Below, piece after piece: positions 27,880-36,392 of a DNA stretch of 64,000 nt. Origin of the DNA: Maribacter aquivivus. GTDB lineage: Bacteria; Bacteroidota; Bacteroidia; Flavobacteriales; Flavobacteriaceae. The stretch is from positions 682,001 through 746,000 of the forward strand of contig NZ_FQZX01000001.1 in assembly GCF_900142175.1 (NCBI RefSeq). Reading direction: 5' to 3'. The translations under genes and the position numbers were made by a program. Below the pieces are notes generated by a model, which did not search any database, was not told the origin of the DNA, and saw only the letters and a program-made list of their open reading frames with translations. Positions within the stretch are counted from its first letter, which is position 1. The number at the start of each line of letters is the position of its first letter.

Positions 27880-28287
27880 TTACTGCTCTATACCTTCAAT
27901 TTTATATAGCTCATCTCCTGGGACTAAGTCTTTTTTATGTTCACAAATCCAAATGATTTTACCATTATAGAAACTTTCACATTCCATGGTAACAGCTTCG
28001 TTCCCAATTGCACATAATACATCACCCGATTTTACCCTATCACCAACTTTTACATACCACTTTTCTAAAACCAGAGGCATCTGATTTCCTAAATCTGGAG
28101 ATGTACACACACTTACTTCTCCTTTTTTGAGCTCTGGAGCGACAAAAGCACTAGATTTTAGGTCTTCTTTGTTCATTTCTTCAGTAGTCCTAAAATGAGG
28201 ATTAGCTTTAAGATCCTCCATATATTGGGCGCTTTTCTTATTATATTCAAAAAGCTTAGTTAAATATGCTTCTATTATTTTTATCAA
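27880..28287 (-). CDS. Biotinyl/lipoyl-like domain protein lacking the modified lysine
   Basis: A 135-residue protein. The N-terminal 60 residues are helical and unknown. Residues about 60-133 fold like a biotinyl/lipoyl domain: PLVLEKWYVKVGDRVKSGDVLC, then the hairpin EAVTMECES and KIIWICEHKKDLVPGDELYKI. In biotin carriers the turn reads AMKM; here it reads AVTM, so the lysine that takes the cofactor is missing. It may act as a structural or regulatory relative. The LRR gene ends the neighbouring unit just upstream (33-base gap), same strand. Confidence 0.7.
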   Translation of the reverse strand: MIKIIEAYLTKLFEYNKKSAQYMEDLKANPHFRTTEEMNKEDLKSSAFVAPELKKGEVSVCTSPDLGNQMPLVLEKWYVKVGDRVKSGDVLCAIGNEAVTMECESFYNGKIIWICEHKKDLVPGDELYKIEGIEQ

Positions 28288-28320
28288 ATTGTTGATGGTT
28301 TACTGTTGATCTTAAATGCA

Positions 28321-30042
28321 CTAATAGTTGCTTACCTTGATCTTTCTTTTTCTTAATTCTTTCACCAGATCTTTATTAAAAAATAAATTATTGGTTCGTT
28401 TTAAGCGTGGTAGATATTCAATATCAGCTATGCTTTTCACATCAAAACAGTCATCTTCACCGTCCCAAAAAGGATACAGCTGACTGTAAATTTCACTGCC
28501 TCCGTCCGGAGATAATTCTTCAATATCTATTAATAAGCTAGACGGTATTTTTATGTTTTCAAAATACTCTACCGCTTCCGGAAGTATGTCATAGCCCCTT
28601 TCCTCAATGTCGATATCATATGTTTTGGCAAAATCATAAATATTAAACTTTGGCAGCAGCACCTCATCTTCATACATTAATTTCTGAATGACCAATAGCT
28701 TAAAATTAAGGTCAGATTCAAATAAGAAGTCTCCTTCTGGGTATTCAGAAAGCTTTTGATTTGCCTTGGCATCAAACAACGCCCTGTTTCTCAATTCCAA
28801 ATCTAAAACGCGTTTTGGAATCTTGCCCATAATTTTTGGCAATGTCTCAAACGGATTCTTCTTCAGCCCCAATACTTTTAATTGGGTCAATTGACCAATA
28901 CTTTCTGGTAGTGTTCTTAACTGCGTTTGTTCTAAATGAAGCTCTTCAAGCTGGGTAAGTTCACCCAACCAACTCGGTATTTCTTGTAACGGGTTTTTGC
29001 TAAGAATCAGCACCTTCAACTGACTCAGTTCTTTTAAGGCTACCGGTAATTCCGTTATGGCATTGTTCGCCAAATTCAACACCGTAACGTGCTTCAGATC
29101 CGCTATACCTTCCAAATTAGTAAACTGGTTATTGTATACACTCAAGGTTTTTAAATGTGATAATTTACTTATCTCTGAAAAATCGGTAAGTTGATTGCCA
29201 TCTAAATTCAGGTATTTTAGATTTTGTAACGCAACTAAATTCTCAGGTAAAGTTTTGAGCTGATATTGGTGATCTAATGCGTTCGATGAATGCCTGCCCA
29301 ATGTAAGGCTTACCAAATTTGGCAACGTATGTAAATTATTTAAAAAGGCATCTGGAATGCTATGCATATTATACACGCTTACATTACTCAGCTGCTGTAA
29401 TTTAGAAATTTGCTCGTTTAAAAAATTGCCAAATTCGTTCCAGACCGATAAATCTTGAAGGTTTATGCACTCGTACAATTTCTCTTTTACAGCGCTATCT
29501 TCCCTGCCGTAACCCCAATATAATTTTTGAATATAAAAAGGCGGCTTATCACCAATATTGTCTATCTCGGTAAGGTCAGTAAGTGTATCTTCATTAAAAG
29601 TACACTCTTGCAATAGCTTTTCGTAAAAAGCGTCACTAGGCAAGGTGTAAAAAGCCTCTATATCATCTAGATTACTTAGGTAGGCATTGGCTATATAAAC
29701 TTCGTTCGGTTTTTTAGCTAGTTTCTTTTCTAGAGTTTCAAGCAGTCCATCACGCAACATTAGCGCCTCGTGTAATTCTTTTTGTTCTGCCGTTCTAAAC
29801 AAACCCTTACCGCTTAAAAATTGCTTGTATTGTTTTGCGCTATTGCCCAGTAGGTGTTGCCTAAAGTAAAATGCATACTCCCTGTTTGTATTGTTATTGT
29901 TTATATAAATCTGCAATACAGCATAACAATCGCCTTGGGTATTTGTTGTTTTAAAGAGGATATCACCGAAGGAATTTATAGCTAGTATTTCTCTTGGTTT
30001 CTGGTCCTGAAATACTGCTTGTAGTAGCTTTTGTTGGCTCAT
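28321..30042 (-). CDS. Leucine-rich repeat protein
   Basis: A 573-residue cytoplasmic protein (no signal peptide). The first 210 residues are unassigned. Residues about 215-425 hold around nine leucine-rich repeats of the bacterial LPxxLxxLxxLxxLxLxxNxL type, such as LPENLVALQNLKYLNLDGN and LPESIGQLTQLKVLGLKKN. A C-terminal acidic region of about 150 residues follows. Probably a protein-binding scaffold. Partners are unknown, but it sits in a cluster of same-strand accessory genes. Confidence 0.85.
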   Translation of the reverse strand: MSQQKLLQAVFQDQKPREILAINSFGDILFKTTNTQGDCYAVLQIYINNNNTNREYAFYFRQHLLGNSAKQYKQFLSGKGLFRTAEQKELHEALMLRDGLLETLEKKLAKKPNEVYIANAYLSNLDDIEAFYTLPSDAFYEKLLQECTFNEDTLTDLTEIDNIGDKPPFYIQKLYWGYGREDSAVKEKLYECINLQDLSVWNEFGNFLNEQISKLQQLSNVSVYNMHSIPDAFLNNLHTLPNLVSLTLGRHSSNALDHQYQLKTLPENLVALQNLKYLNLDGNQLTDFSEISKLSHLKTLSVYNNQFTNLEGIADLKHVTVLNLANNAITELPVALKELSQLKVLILSKNPLQEIPSWLGELTQLEELHLEQTQLRTLPESIGQLTQLKVLGLKKNPFETLPKIMGKIPKRVLDLELRNRALFDAKANQKLSEYPEGDFLFESDLNFKLLVIQKLMYEDEVLLPKFNIYDFAKTYDIDIEERGYDILPEAVEYFENIKIPSSLLIDIEELSPDGGSEIYSQLYPFWDGEDDCFDVKSIADIEYLPRLKRTNNLFFNKDLVKELRKRKIKVSNY

Positions 30043-30133
30043 ACTTTAAAGAATTTGCTTAGGGATGTGTTAAAATTTAAAGCGGTGCTATTGAAGTTTT
30101 ATTGCTTTAAAAGACATTTAGAATACGTTTTAT

Positions 30134-30751
30134 TTATGCCAGTTCTTCGGATACTAACTCAACAGCCTCACCGTTGGTATTAGTCGCCCAAATTTGTAAT
30201 GTGTCATAGCCATTTCGTTTTACACTTTCAAAATCCATTTTGGTACCATCAATAAGTTCTAGCAAACCATTGGTATCAACCTCTTCTCTAAACTCATCTT
30301 CATAATCAATACCATAATATGTGCTTATGATTATTTCAAAAACTTCGTTTCCTTTACTATCCTTATATTGGTTTGCTAATGGTCTATTTGTAATTTGTTC
30401 AGGTGTAAAAGTATCGCAAAACATAGCATTGTACCCGTGTTTACACCCGTCAAACAAGAGAATTTCTTCACCAGTAACTATATCAACTGCATATACTAAA
30501 GCAGGTGCAAAATCTGTCTCAACAATAAGATTGCTATAATCCTCATGAAGCGCTCCGTAAAATTTGATTTTGAATTTTCTGTTCGCTGAGGCAGTCCTTA
30601 GTTTTCTGCGCCATTCATGTGAATGCAAGTCTTTGGGATTTTCAAAATGTTCAGTAAAGCCTTTAAGAAATGTTGGTCCTAATATTCCGTTGTCTGTATT
30701 TAAGATATCGGACTTATTATCCCCTTTGTTAAACAGGTCGAAAATTCCCAT
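30134..30751 (-). CDS. Hypothetical protein, unknown family
   Basis: A 205-residue acidic cytoplasmic protein starting MGIFDLFNKGDNKSD. The middle contains ALVYAVDIVTGEEILLFDG and the end is rich in Glu and Asp. No domain recognised. Its start overlaps the stop of the membrane-protein gene upstream by one base, so the two are coupled. Size, acidity and the small membrane partner would fit an immunity-type protein, but nothing proves this. Confidence 0.7.
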   Translation of the reverse strand: MGIFDLFNKGDNKSDILNTDNGILGPTFLKGFTEHFENPKDLHSHEWRRKLRTASANRKFKIKFYGALHEDYSNLIVETDFAPALVYAVDIVTGEEILLFDGCKHGYNAMFCDTFTPEQITNRPLANQYKDSKGNEVFEIIISTYYGIDYEDEFREEVDTNGLLELIDGTKMDFESVKRNGYDTLQIWATNTNGEAVELVSEELA

Positions 30752-31323
30752 TATTTTATTTTTATTTGTTTTATCACAGATGTAAGAGGTATTGCAAAAA
30801 CACCGTCATCATTTAATAAGAAAACAATATCCTTTGTCTTGCCAATTAGCTTACCCTTTTTTATTTCGTTATCTACCATAGTAATGGTAATATCTCTTTG
30901 ATTGGTTATTTTCTTCATCGTGTATTTTCCATAAAACCCAGCAGATAAAAACAAGTATATAACAAAACTTATCGCTATTACTGTAATTCTGTATTGTTTA
31001 AACCACTTCTTTTTATCGCGCCCAAAATTCATTTTTGAATATGATTTAGGCCATCTTTTTAACCAAACATAATCAAGGTAAAACAGTATAGAAATAAACA
31101 ACGTGGATGCCGCTGCAAAAAGAATGATATAAACATCTGCAAATGGAGCTATTAAAAAATCAAAAACGTCTCCGTAATCAAAAATATTTATACCAAACTC
31201 AGCATATTTTTTATAATTAAAAATCATACCTATACCAACAGCCAGAAGATAACAAACCGTAATCACGGTTTGAATTTCCTTTATAATTAATTCATAGGTA
31301 TCTTTTATTAAGCCTTCTTTCAT
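30751..31323 (-). CDS. Small membrane protein of unknown function
   Basis: A 190-residue protein with three likely membrane helices (about 16-36, 57-82 and 109-128) and a C-terminal soluble tail of about 60 residues that looks beta-rich (ITITMVDNEIKKGKLIGK, then IVFLLNDDGVFAIPL). Not recognised. Translationally coupled to the 205-residue protein that follows. Confidence 0.75.
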   Translation of the reverse strand: MKEGLIKDTYELIIKEIQTVITVCYLLAVGIGMIFNYKKYAEFGINIFDYGDVFDFLIAPFADVYIILFAAASTLFISILFYLDYVWLKRWPKSYSKMNFGRDKKKWFKQYRITVIAISFVIYLFLSAGFYGKYTMKKITNQRDITITMVDNEIKKGKLIGKTKDIVFLLNDDGVFAIPLTSVIKQIKIK

Positions 31324-31384
31324 TATTTAAAAATAAGGATTAAGGTTGAGTGAAGTACTTTGTCTTGATACATATAATAAAAAA

Positions 31385-31416
31385 GCTCAAAGAATCTGAT
31401 TTTAGAATCTATGAGC
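31385..31416 (-). terminator. Terminator of DUF4145 gene
   Basis: On the minus strand GCTCATAGA pairs with TTCTTTGAGC (one mismatch), followed by a T-run. It lies about 75 bases after the DUF4145 stop codon. Confidence 0.65.
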
Positions 31417-31490
31417 CTAGAATAATATTGTCTCAGATTAAAGAAGAATTTGTTTGTTTTTTATCTCAGTTCTTTGTTGGTGTGTCGTTT

Positions 31491-32168
31491 TTATTTCATT
31501 TCTGGTTTTCCGATCGATTTCAGTTTTTCATTCAGTGCAACTTTTCTGGCTTTCATTTTAGCAGGTTGGATATAGAAAAAATCAAATAATGATTCAATTA
31601 CATCTAAATTCCAATCAGCTTCTCCTGGTTCAACTTCTACTACAGCTCCTGAATTAGTGTCCTTCATTGGATGAGCTGCAAAATTTCCTATATTCCTAAT
31701 TGCATCTAATGAGTCAGTTATGTGAGATGGTAATTTATTACTATCAATCGCATCCTGTATCTCTTGCGCCAAACTTTTATGACTGAAACCTTGTTCTCTT
31801 AAAACACTCTGTAAGCATCTACGACTTAAGGCTGCACTTGCTTTTGGGCTATCACTTAAAACTAAACATGCTTCTTCATAGTCACTTGATAAAATTTCTG
31901 GAATTTCAGTTAAATCAAAATTCCGAGTTGTTTGTTTTGGATAGACTAAAATATTCTTTTCTTCATGCCATATAGAGTGATTATTACAATGTGTGCATTT
32001 CGAAAAAAGAAATCCTTCAACATCTCCAGTCCATTTCTTATCTCCTCTAATTTGAGCCGAATACATATCGTATCCGTATCCGTAGCTCCATTCTTGTTTT
32101 GCAAATGCTCCACATAGCGGACAGTTAAAAGCTTCTTTTCCTAATTCAGGGTTTACATGTTCAGCCAT
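31491..32168 (-). CDS. DUF4145-domain protein with zinc ribbon
   Basis: A 225-residue protein. A zinc ribbon is formed by CPLC (about residue 15) and CTHC (about 58). The helical DUF4145 domain covers about 95-170, with ALSRRCLQSVLREQG and IRNIGNFAAHPMKD. DUF4145 is found alone or fused to restriction and other defence nucleases and may bind nucleic acid or nucleotides; alone its role is unknown. It is separated from the next accessory gene by a structured inverted-repeat element. Confidence 0.85.
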   Translation of the reverse strand: MAEHVNPELGKEAFNCPLCGAFAKQEWSYGYGYDMYSAQIRGDKKWTGDVEGFLFSKCTHCNNHSIWHEEKNILVYPKQTTRNFDLTEIPEILSSDYEEACLVLSDSPKASAALSRRCLQSVLREQGFSHKSLAQEIQDAIDSNKLPSHITDSLDAIRNIGNFAAHPMKDTNSGAVVEVEPGEADWNLDVIESLFDFFYIQPAKMKARKVALNEKLKSIGKPEMK

Positions 32169-32189
32169 AATTTTATTTATTTTTTATAA

Positions 32190-32390
32190 TGAACGCCAAC
32201 GGTCTAGCATATGAAACGTAGCGTGTAAATAGACGCTGATTTTTCGGATTATACACAAGCCAAATTTTTATGTTTTGTTTTTATCTTTTTAATCTTAAAA
32301 GGTAAATTTAAAAATTTGGCGACTTTGCAAATACACAACAACCTTGCGTAAAGCCTATAATAGCTATGTTTTATATACATTGTTGGCAAC
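32190..32390. repeat. Structured inverted-repeat element between accessory genes
   Basis: A noncoding segment of about 200 bases bounded by CGCCAAC on the left and GTTGGCA on the right. It contains a perfect nested inverted repeat, CCAAATTTTTA (32260-32270) and TAAAAATTTGG (32309-32319), with further patchy complementarity between GCGTGTAAATAGACGC and the GCGTAAAGCC side. It could extrude as one long imperfect hairpin. The same end sequence, TGCCAACAACGGTATAAAGC, occurs again at 33499-33518 beyond the next gene, in inverted orientation to TTGTTGGCA here. Confidence 0.7.
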
Positions 32391-32398
32391 TGGCTTTT

Positions 32399-33481
32399 CT
32401 AAAAGTAACTTCTTCCGCAATCAGAAACTACTTTAATAATAAGTTGCATCATTTCTTCGATGTTAATTTTCCCCTTTCTTTCGGCAACATAGTTCTCCAT
32501 TGTTTTTACATAGTAAGCAGTAGAACTTTGTGGTGGGTAAAATCCTAAAAACTTGCGGTGCAATTCATAAAATGTTTCATTACATTTTGTAATAATTTGA
32601 TTTAATTGATGCATTGCAATGCGATGAAATAATAATTTCCTTTGCTTATCAGAGTTTATTCCAATTCTCAATTCATTCTCTAGTTGGCTTGAAATAATGC
32701 AGGCAACATTATCTTCAATTATTGAAGTTAAGAATTCAGGTATTTCATCGCTGGATATTTTCTTAAAATCAAAAATTATTGATAATCTATTTAACAGAAT
32801 AAAATACGGATTTACGGAATTATCAATTAAAAGTCCATTATCTGACAAACGTTCTTCATCTTGAATAAAATAGTTAAGAGCAAAATCGAAATCGGTAATC
32901 TCATCGGCAAACTCTTTGGTTTTATCATTAATCGAATTTAAATCTCCGATTAAAGTTTTGTCGATAAAACTTCTCAAATATTCCTCTTGTTCATCAGTTA
33001 GTTTCCAATTGTCGTAATTTGAAGCAGAAGCTCTCCACACATTAATTATTACAAATTGTAGAGCAATAAGTTTTTTATCTTCAAATACGATATAATTACA
33101 AGTATCTTTTTTGAGTTCTTCATTACTCTTTTTGACAATTTTTGAATAAATATCTTGAACGAAAGCTGTCTCTATTGGGTTAAACCTTTTTTCACAGTCT
33201 CTACAGACTAACTTTTTGTTTATTATTTCATTTTCGTTTCCTGCAATTTGTTCGTCCGTGACAGGTTTTCCTGTTATTTCCTCAATTTTTTCTGGCTGTA
33301 TTGCAGAACCAAAGAAGTCTAAACCAACTTTATTCACTGATATTTCAAACATAAGTTCTTTATCAGCTCGTTTCGTAAATCCATCTTCATTTAACGCAGT
33401 TCGTATAATACTCTCCGTGAATATATGAGAACCTACGTCTTCTAAATCATTCGTCTTACAAAGTTTGCATTTCGTGTTCAT
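32399..33481 (-). CDS. HNH-like zinc-finger protein, unknown function
   Basis: A 360-residue protein starting at the ATG at 33481 (MNTKCKLCKTNDLEDVG); an upstream in-frame start at 33523 falls in the repeat end and is less likely. CKLC, then SHIFTESIIR, then CRDCEKRF with Pro-Ile-Glu form an HNH-like zinc module seen in many uncharacterised and defence-linked proteins. The remaining 260 residues are helical and unassigned. The gene is bounded on both sides by CCAAC/GTTGG repeat ends, so it looks like a discrete movable cassette. Confidence 0.75.
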   Translation of the reverse strand: MNTKCKLCKTNDLEDVGSHIFTESIIRTALNEDGFTKRADKELMFEISVNKVGLDFFGSAIQPEKIEEITGKPVTDEQIAGNENEIINKKLVCRDCEKRFNPIETAFVQDIYSKIVKKSNEELKKDTCNYIVFEDKKLIALQFVIINVWRASASNYDNWKLTDEQEEYLRSFIDKTLIGDLNSINDKTKEFADEITDFDFALNYFIQDEERLSDNGLLIDNSVNPYFILLNRLSIIFDFKKISSDEIPEFLTSIIEDNVACIISSQLENELRIGINSDKQRKLLFHRIAMHQLNQIITKCNETFYELHRKFLGFYPPQSSTAYYVKTMENYVAERKGKINIEEMMQLIIKVVSDCGRSYF

Positions 33482-33498
33482 AGGTTTCTTTAGCTCAC

Positions 33499-33518
33499 TG
33501 CCAACAACGGTATAAAGC
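33499..33518. repeat. Repeat end TGCCAACAACGGTATAAAGC
   Basis: Matches the outer end of the element at 32190-32390 (TGCCAACAA is the exact reverse complement of TTGTTGGCA at 32380-32388). It marks the other edge of the HNH-like gene. No matching second arm is seen before the DUF4386 gene. Confidence 0.6.
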
Positions 33519-33666
33519 AACAAGTCCCATTATACCCAAATATTAATTTATATAATAACACTCTAAAACGGCAGGGGAAGTTGTGTTTTAGAACCGACCA
33601 ACAAGGTAGTATTTTTCTTCAATGCAGCATTACGGGAAAGCGTAATTCATAAAAAACAGTTATACT

Positions 33667-34365
33667 TTATTCTTTTAAACGTGCTACGCCAAAGTTAGTT
33701 TCTAACCATTTTGTATTCAACCCTTTTACCAATAACCACAGCGGTAAAATCAATTGAATTAAACCCATTGGTAACAACATATTCATACTAATACCTTCGC
33801 CTAAAATAGAAGCCAGTATCTCAATAAACATTAGTAGTACGGCAAGCATACCAAAGCCAGAAAGTACTCTAGGTATCAAATTTGTTCTGTAAAATGTGAA
33901 ATAGAGAACAAATACAGAAAAGCAAGATGTCAATAAACTCAAATAATGTGTCCACCAATGTTTTTGAAAGTATATGGGAGCCATTGACTCAAGCATATTA
34001 GCGTTAGCCTCCACAGTAGTCATGTATTCTTTACTTAACTCTAGCATAGCCAAAACACTGGTATTATCTATACTTATTGCAACAAAATCTAGAATACTAA
34101 ATGCTAAGTATAGCACGGCTAGTGTAATGCTATATTTTTTAAAAACAGGAAATAGCATTGCCGCAATACCAATAGAGAATAGGCCACTTAAACTTCCAAG
34201 CAATACGGAGGTAATTAATTTTGGAGCATTTGGCGTAGCATTAATTAAAAAGTCATCTGAAAATAAAATGGGTCCCTGTAGAAATTGATACACAAGAATA
34301 CCCATGACAAAAATGAGTAGAAATAGTAATCCTATTATCCTACCTACAGTGTTGGTCGATTTCAT
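33667..34365 (-). CDS. DUF4386-type membrane protein
   Basis: A 232-residue protein with six likely membrane helices, beginning KSTNTVGRIIGLLFLLIFV and containing the long loop ILFSDDFLINATPN between helices 1 and 2, typical of DUF4386. Function is unknown. It stands alone, leftward, between the HNH-like cassette and a small lipoprotein gene. Confidence 0.8.
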   Translation of the reverse strand: MKSTNTVGRIIGLLFLLIFVMGILVYQFLQGPILFSDDFLINATPNAPKLITSVLLGSLSGLFSIGIAAMLFPVFKKYSITLAVLYLAFSILDFVAISIDNTSVLAMLELSKEYMTTVEANANMLESMAPIYFQKHWWTHYLSLLTSCFSVFVLYFTFYRTNLIPRVLSGFGMLAVLLMFIEILASILGEGISMNMLLPMGLIQLILPLWLLVKGLNTKWLETNFGVARLKE

Positions 34366-34477
34366 GATTGTGATTTTTGATTGATTGACAATAGGACGTT
34401 TACGCCATGCAATTGTTACAAAAACAGAGAGGAAATAGTTATAAGTCTTAAATACTGAGTATTGAATATACGCAGTG

Positions 34478-34843
34478 CTATCTATCTACCGGGAAGCTGC
34501 ATTGTGAGTTTTCTGGCAACCATAGCAGTTGATCATTGGTGAATTGCCCTCTAAAATCTCCAGTAAAGCCTATTACTTTCCCCTGGCAATCATATAAAAT
34601 AGAGACATAGTTTACCAAAGGATTACAGTTGATATTATAGAAAACATCATCGCCCAAATAACGCGCACTTCGTATATACTCAAATTCTGAAAGTGTGGCA
34701 ACCCATTCATTTAACCATGGTAATTCTTCTACAGGGTCTTCAACAGAACAAATTAGGTTACTATCATCATCATTGCTACAAGAATATAAAACCATTACCA
34801 AAATCATACAACCAATGACCCTAAATAACATACCGATGTTCAT
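34478..34843 (-). CDS. Small lipoprotein
   Basis: A 121-residue lipoprotein: signal with lipobox LYSC (Cys at about 22) and a short Asp-rich tether SNDDDSN. The C-terminal domain contains LPWLNEWVATLSEFEYI and ILYDCQGKVIGFTGDF. The form resembles the DUF6970 group, though I am not sure of it. Function unknown. Confidence 0.75.
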   Translation of the reverse strand: MNIGMLFRVIGCMILVMVLYSCSNDDDSNLICSVEDPVEELPWLNEWVATLSEFEYIRSARYLGDDVFYNINCNPLVNYVSILYDCQGKVIGFTGDFRGQFTNDQLLWLPENSQCSFPVDR

Positions 34844-34903
34844 AGTTTTACTATTAGAATATACTAGATAGATACGTTACAGATAATTGGTTGCTTCTGC
34901 TGT

Positions 34904-35788
34904 TTATATCTCTATGTTCAATTCATTGGCTACAACTCCTTTTCCGCCAGCCATGAGTCCGGTTATTGTTTCATTTTCTAAACGTAACTGTACTTCAAGC
35001 GCACTTGATGATGGCGGACTCATATATTTACCTTGCTGAATTTTAAAATTGGTTTGCTTTTGCTGCAAGACATCAAACAAATAACTAGCTAAAGGACCTG
35101 CGGCCATACCCGTTGCTGCTTCTTCTAAAATACCGTAGCGTGGCGCGAACATTCTTGTTGTCGCATCTATTTCATGTGCTGCAGCATCTGTAGTGAATAC
35201 GTAATATCCTATTAAATCATATGCTTCACTGATATTTTCTATGGCATCAAAATGTGGGGTAATAGCTTCTAGCGTTTTTACATCTTTCACGGGAATCAAT
35301 AGAAAAGAATTACCGGTATTGACTACTTGAATTGGTGCGTTTGGCAGCAAATCTGCTTTTGTTAATCCTATTGATTTTAGAATTTCGTTTTCATCTTTAG
35401 ATGGGTCTACATAACTGGGCGCCAATTGCTCCATAAAAGCCAAATCTCCCTGTATTTCTATTTTTCTATTTCCGTCTATGGTCTCTTTTGATGACGAATT
35501 ACCCTTTAACAACCCCAATTGTTTCAGGTATGAAAAAGCGGCAATGGTGGCATGTCCGCAATGTGCTATTTGCTTTGTTGGCGTATAGAAATCTAATTTA
35601 AAATCTGCCGTTTTGGAACGAGATACAAATGCGGTTTCTGAGAGCCCCACTTTTTGGGCTATGGCTAATTTATTTTCATGAGATAAGGCATCGGCATGTA
35701 GAACAACACCTGCAGGATTGCCGCCTTGATCATTCTCGGTAAAGGCATTTAATATTTGTACGGTTACTTTTTTTTGATCATCCATCAT
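34904..35788 (-). CDS. PhzF-family isomerase
   Basis: A 294-residue epimerase/isomerase-like enzyme of the diaminopimelate-epimerase fold. Motifs are GNPAGVVLHA near the N-terminus, CGHATIAAFSYL about residue 76, and EAATGMAAGPLASYL in the second half. The reaction is not defined; most family members have unknown substrates and do not make phenazine. It follows the sigma-factor gene by 53 bases on the same strand, so the sigma-phzF pair, or the trio with the serine hydrolase, is probably one operon. Confidence 0.9.
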   Translation of the reverse strand: MMDDQKKVTVQILNAFTENDQGGNPAGVVLHADALSHENKLAIAQKVGLSETAFVSRSKTADFKLDFYTPTKQIAHCGHATIAAFSYLKQLGLLKGNSSSKETIDGNRKIEIQGDLAFMEQLAPSYVDPSKDENEILKSIGLTKADLLPNAPIQVVNTGNSFLLIPVKDVKTLEAITPHFDAIENISEAYDLIGYYVFTTDAAAHEIDATTRMFAPRYGILEEAATGMAAGPLASYLFDVLQQKQTNFKIQQGKYMSPPSSSALEVQLRLENETITGLMAGGKGVVANELNIEI

Positions 35789-35841
35789 AACTTATTTAAG
35801 GTTTATAACAGATAGACGTGGTACATTATTAAAAGACGTAG

Positions 35842-36378
35842 CTATTCTTCATTATTATCAAAATCGAGCAATTTACCTGTTTGGTCAGACGCCACATTTG
35901 GGCAACTAAGTAACTGTATTTTTAATATGTCCCTAGCTTTTTGAACTCTAGATTTTGTACCCGAATATGATATGTTCAAGTGCTTTGCCAACTCTTTTTG
36001 AGAATATTCTTGAAACGTAGTCAATACAATAGCTTCTTTATGCTGGGCAGATAACTGTTCTATTTTCTGGTTGATGCAATTGGTCAATTTTGAATAGTCA
36101 AAATCGCCCGACTGTTCTTCTGGCATATCAAAATCAGTTATGGAAACGGTGTTAGAATTTGGCTTGCGAAAATGGTCGATTATGGTATTTCTTGTAATCT
36201 GATATACCCAAGAGGTTAACTTAGAAGTATGTTGCAGCTGATGGATCTTGGTCTGTATTTTCAAGAACACCTCTTGATGAATGTCTTTTGCTACCTGCTC
36301 GTCTTTGATCTTCCCTAAAATAAAATGATACAATTCTTCATTGAGATCTAGCCAAATGGTATGTATTTCATTTTTCAT
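35842..36378 (-). CDS. sigZ: SigZ-like ECF sigma factor
   Basis: A 178-residue RNA polymerase sigma factor with only regions 2 and 4. Region 2 is about 5-75 (ELYHFILGKIKDEQVAKDIHQEVFLK in outline, then SWVYQITRNTIIDHFRK). Region 4 is about 105-160, with YSQKELAKHLNISYSGTKSR as helix-turn-helix. The cysteine-containing C-terminal tail is normal for SigZ. No anti-sigma gene is seen next to it; the 15-base gap from the serine hydrolase gene suggests co-transcription. Confidence 0.9.
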   Translation of the reverse strand: MKNEIHTIWLDLNEELYHFILGKIKDEQVAKDIHQEVFLKIQTKIHQLQHTSKLTSWVYQITRNTIIDHFRKPNSNTVSITDFDMPEEQSGDFDYSKLTNCINQKIEQLSAQHKEAIVLTTFQEYSQKELAKHLNISYSGTKSRVQKARDILKIQLLSCPNVASDQTGKLLDFDNNEE

Positions 36379-36392
36379 AACACCTCTTTTTG

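Noticed and set aside
32190..32390. An integron attC site
   Set aside because: The ends (GCCAAC/GTTGGC) do not fit the RYYYAAC/GTTRRRY core sites and no tyrosine integrase is present; kept only as an attC-like folded element.
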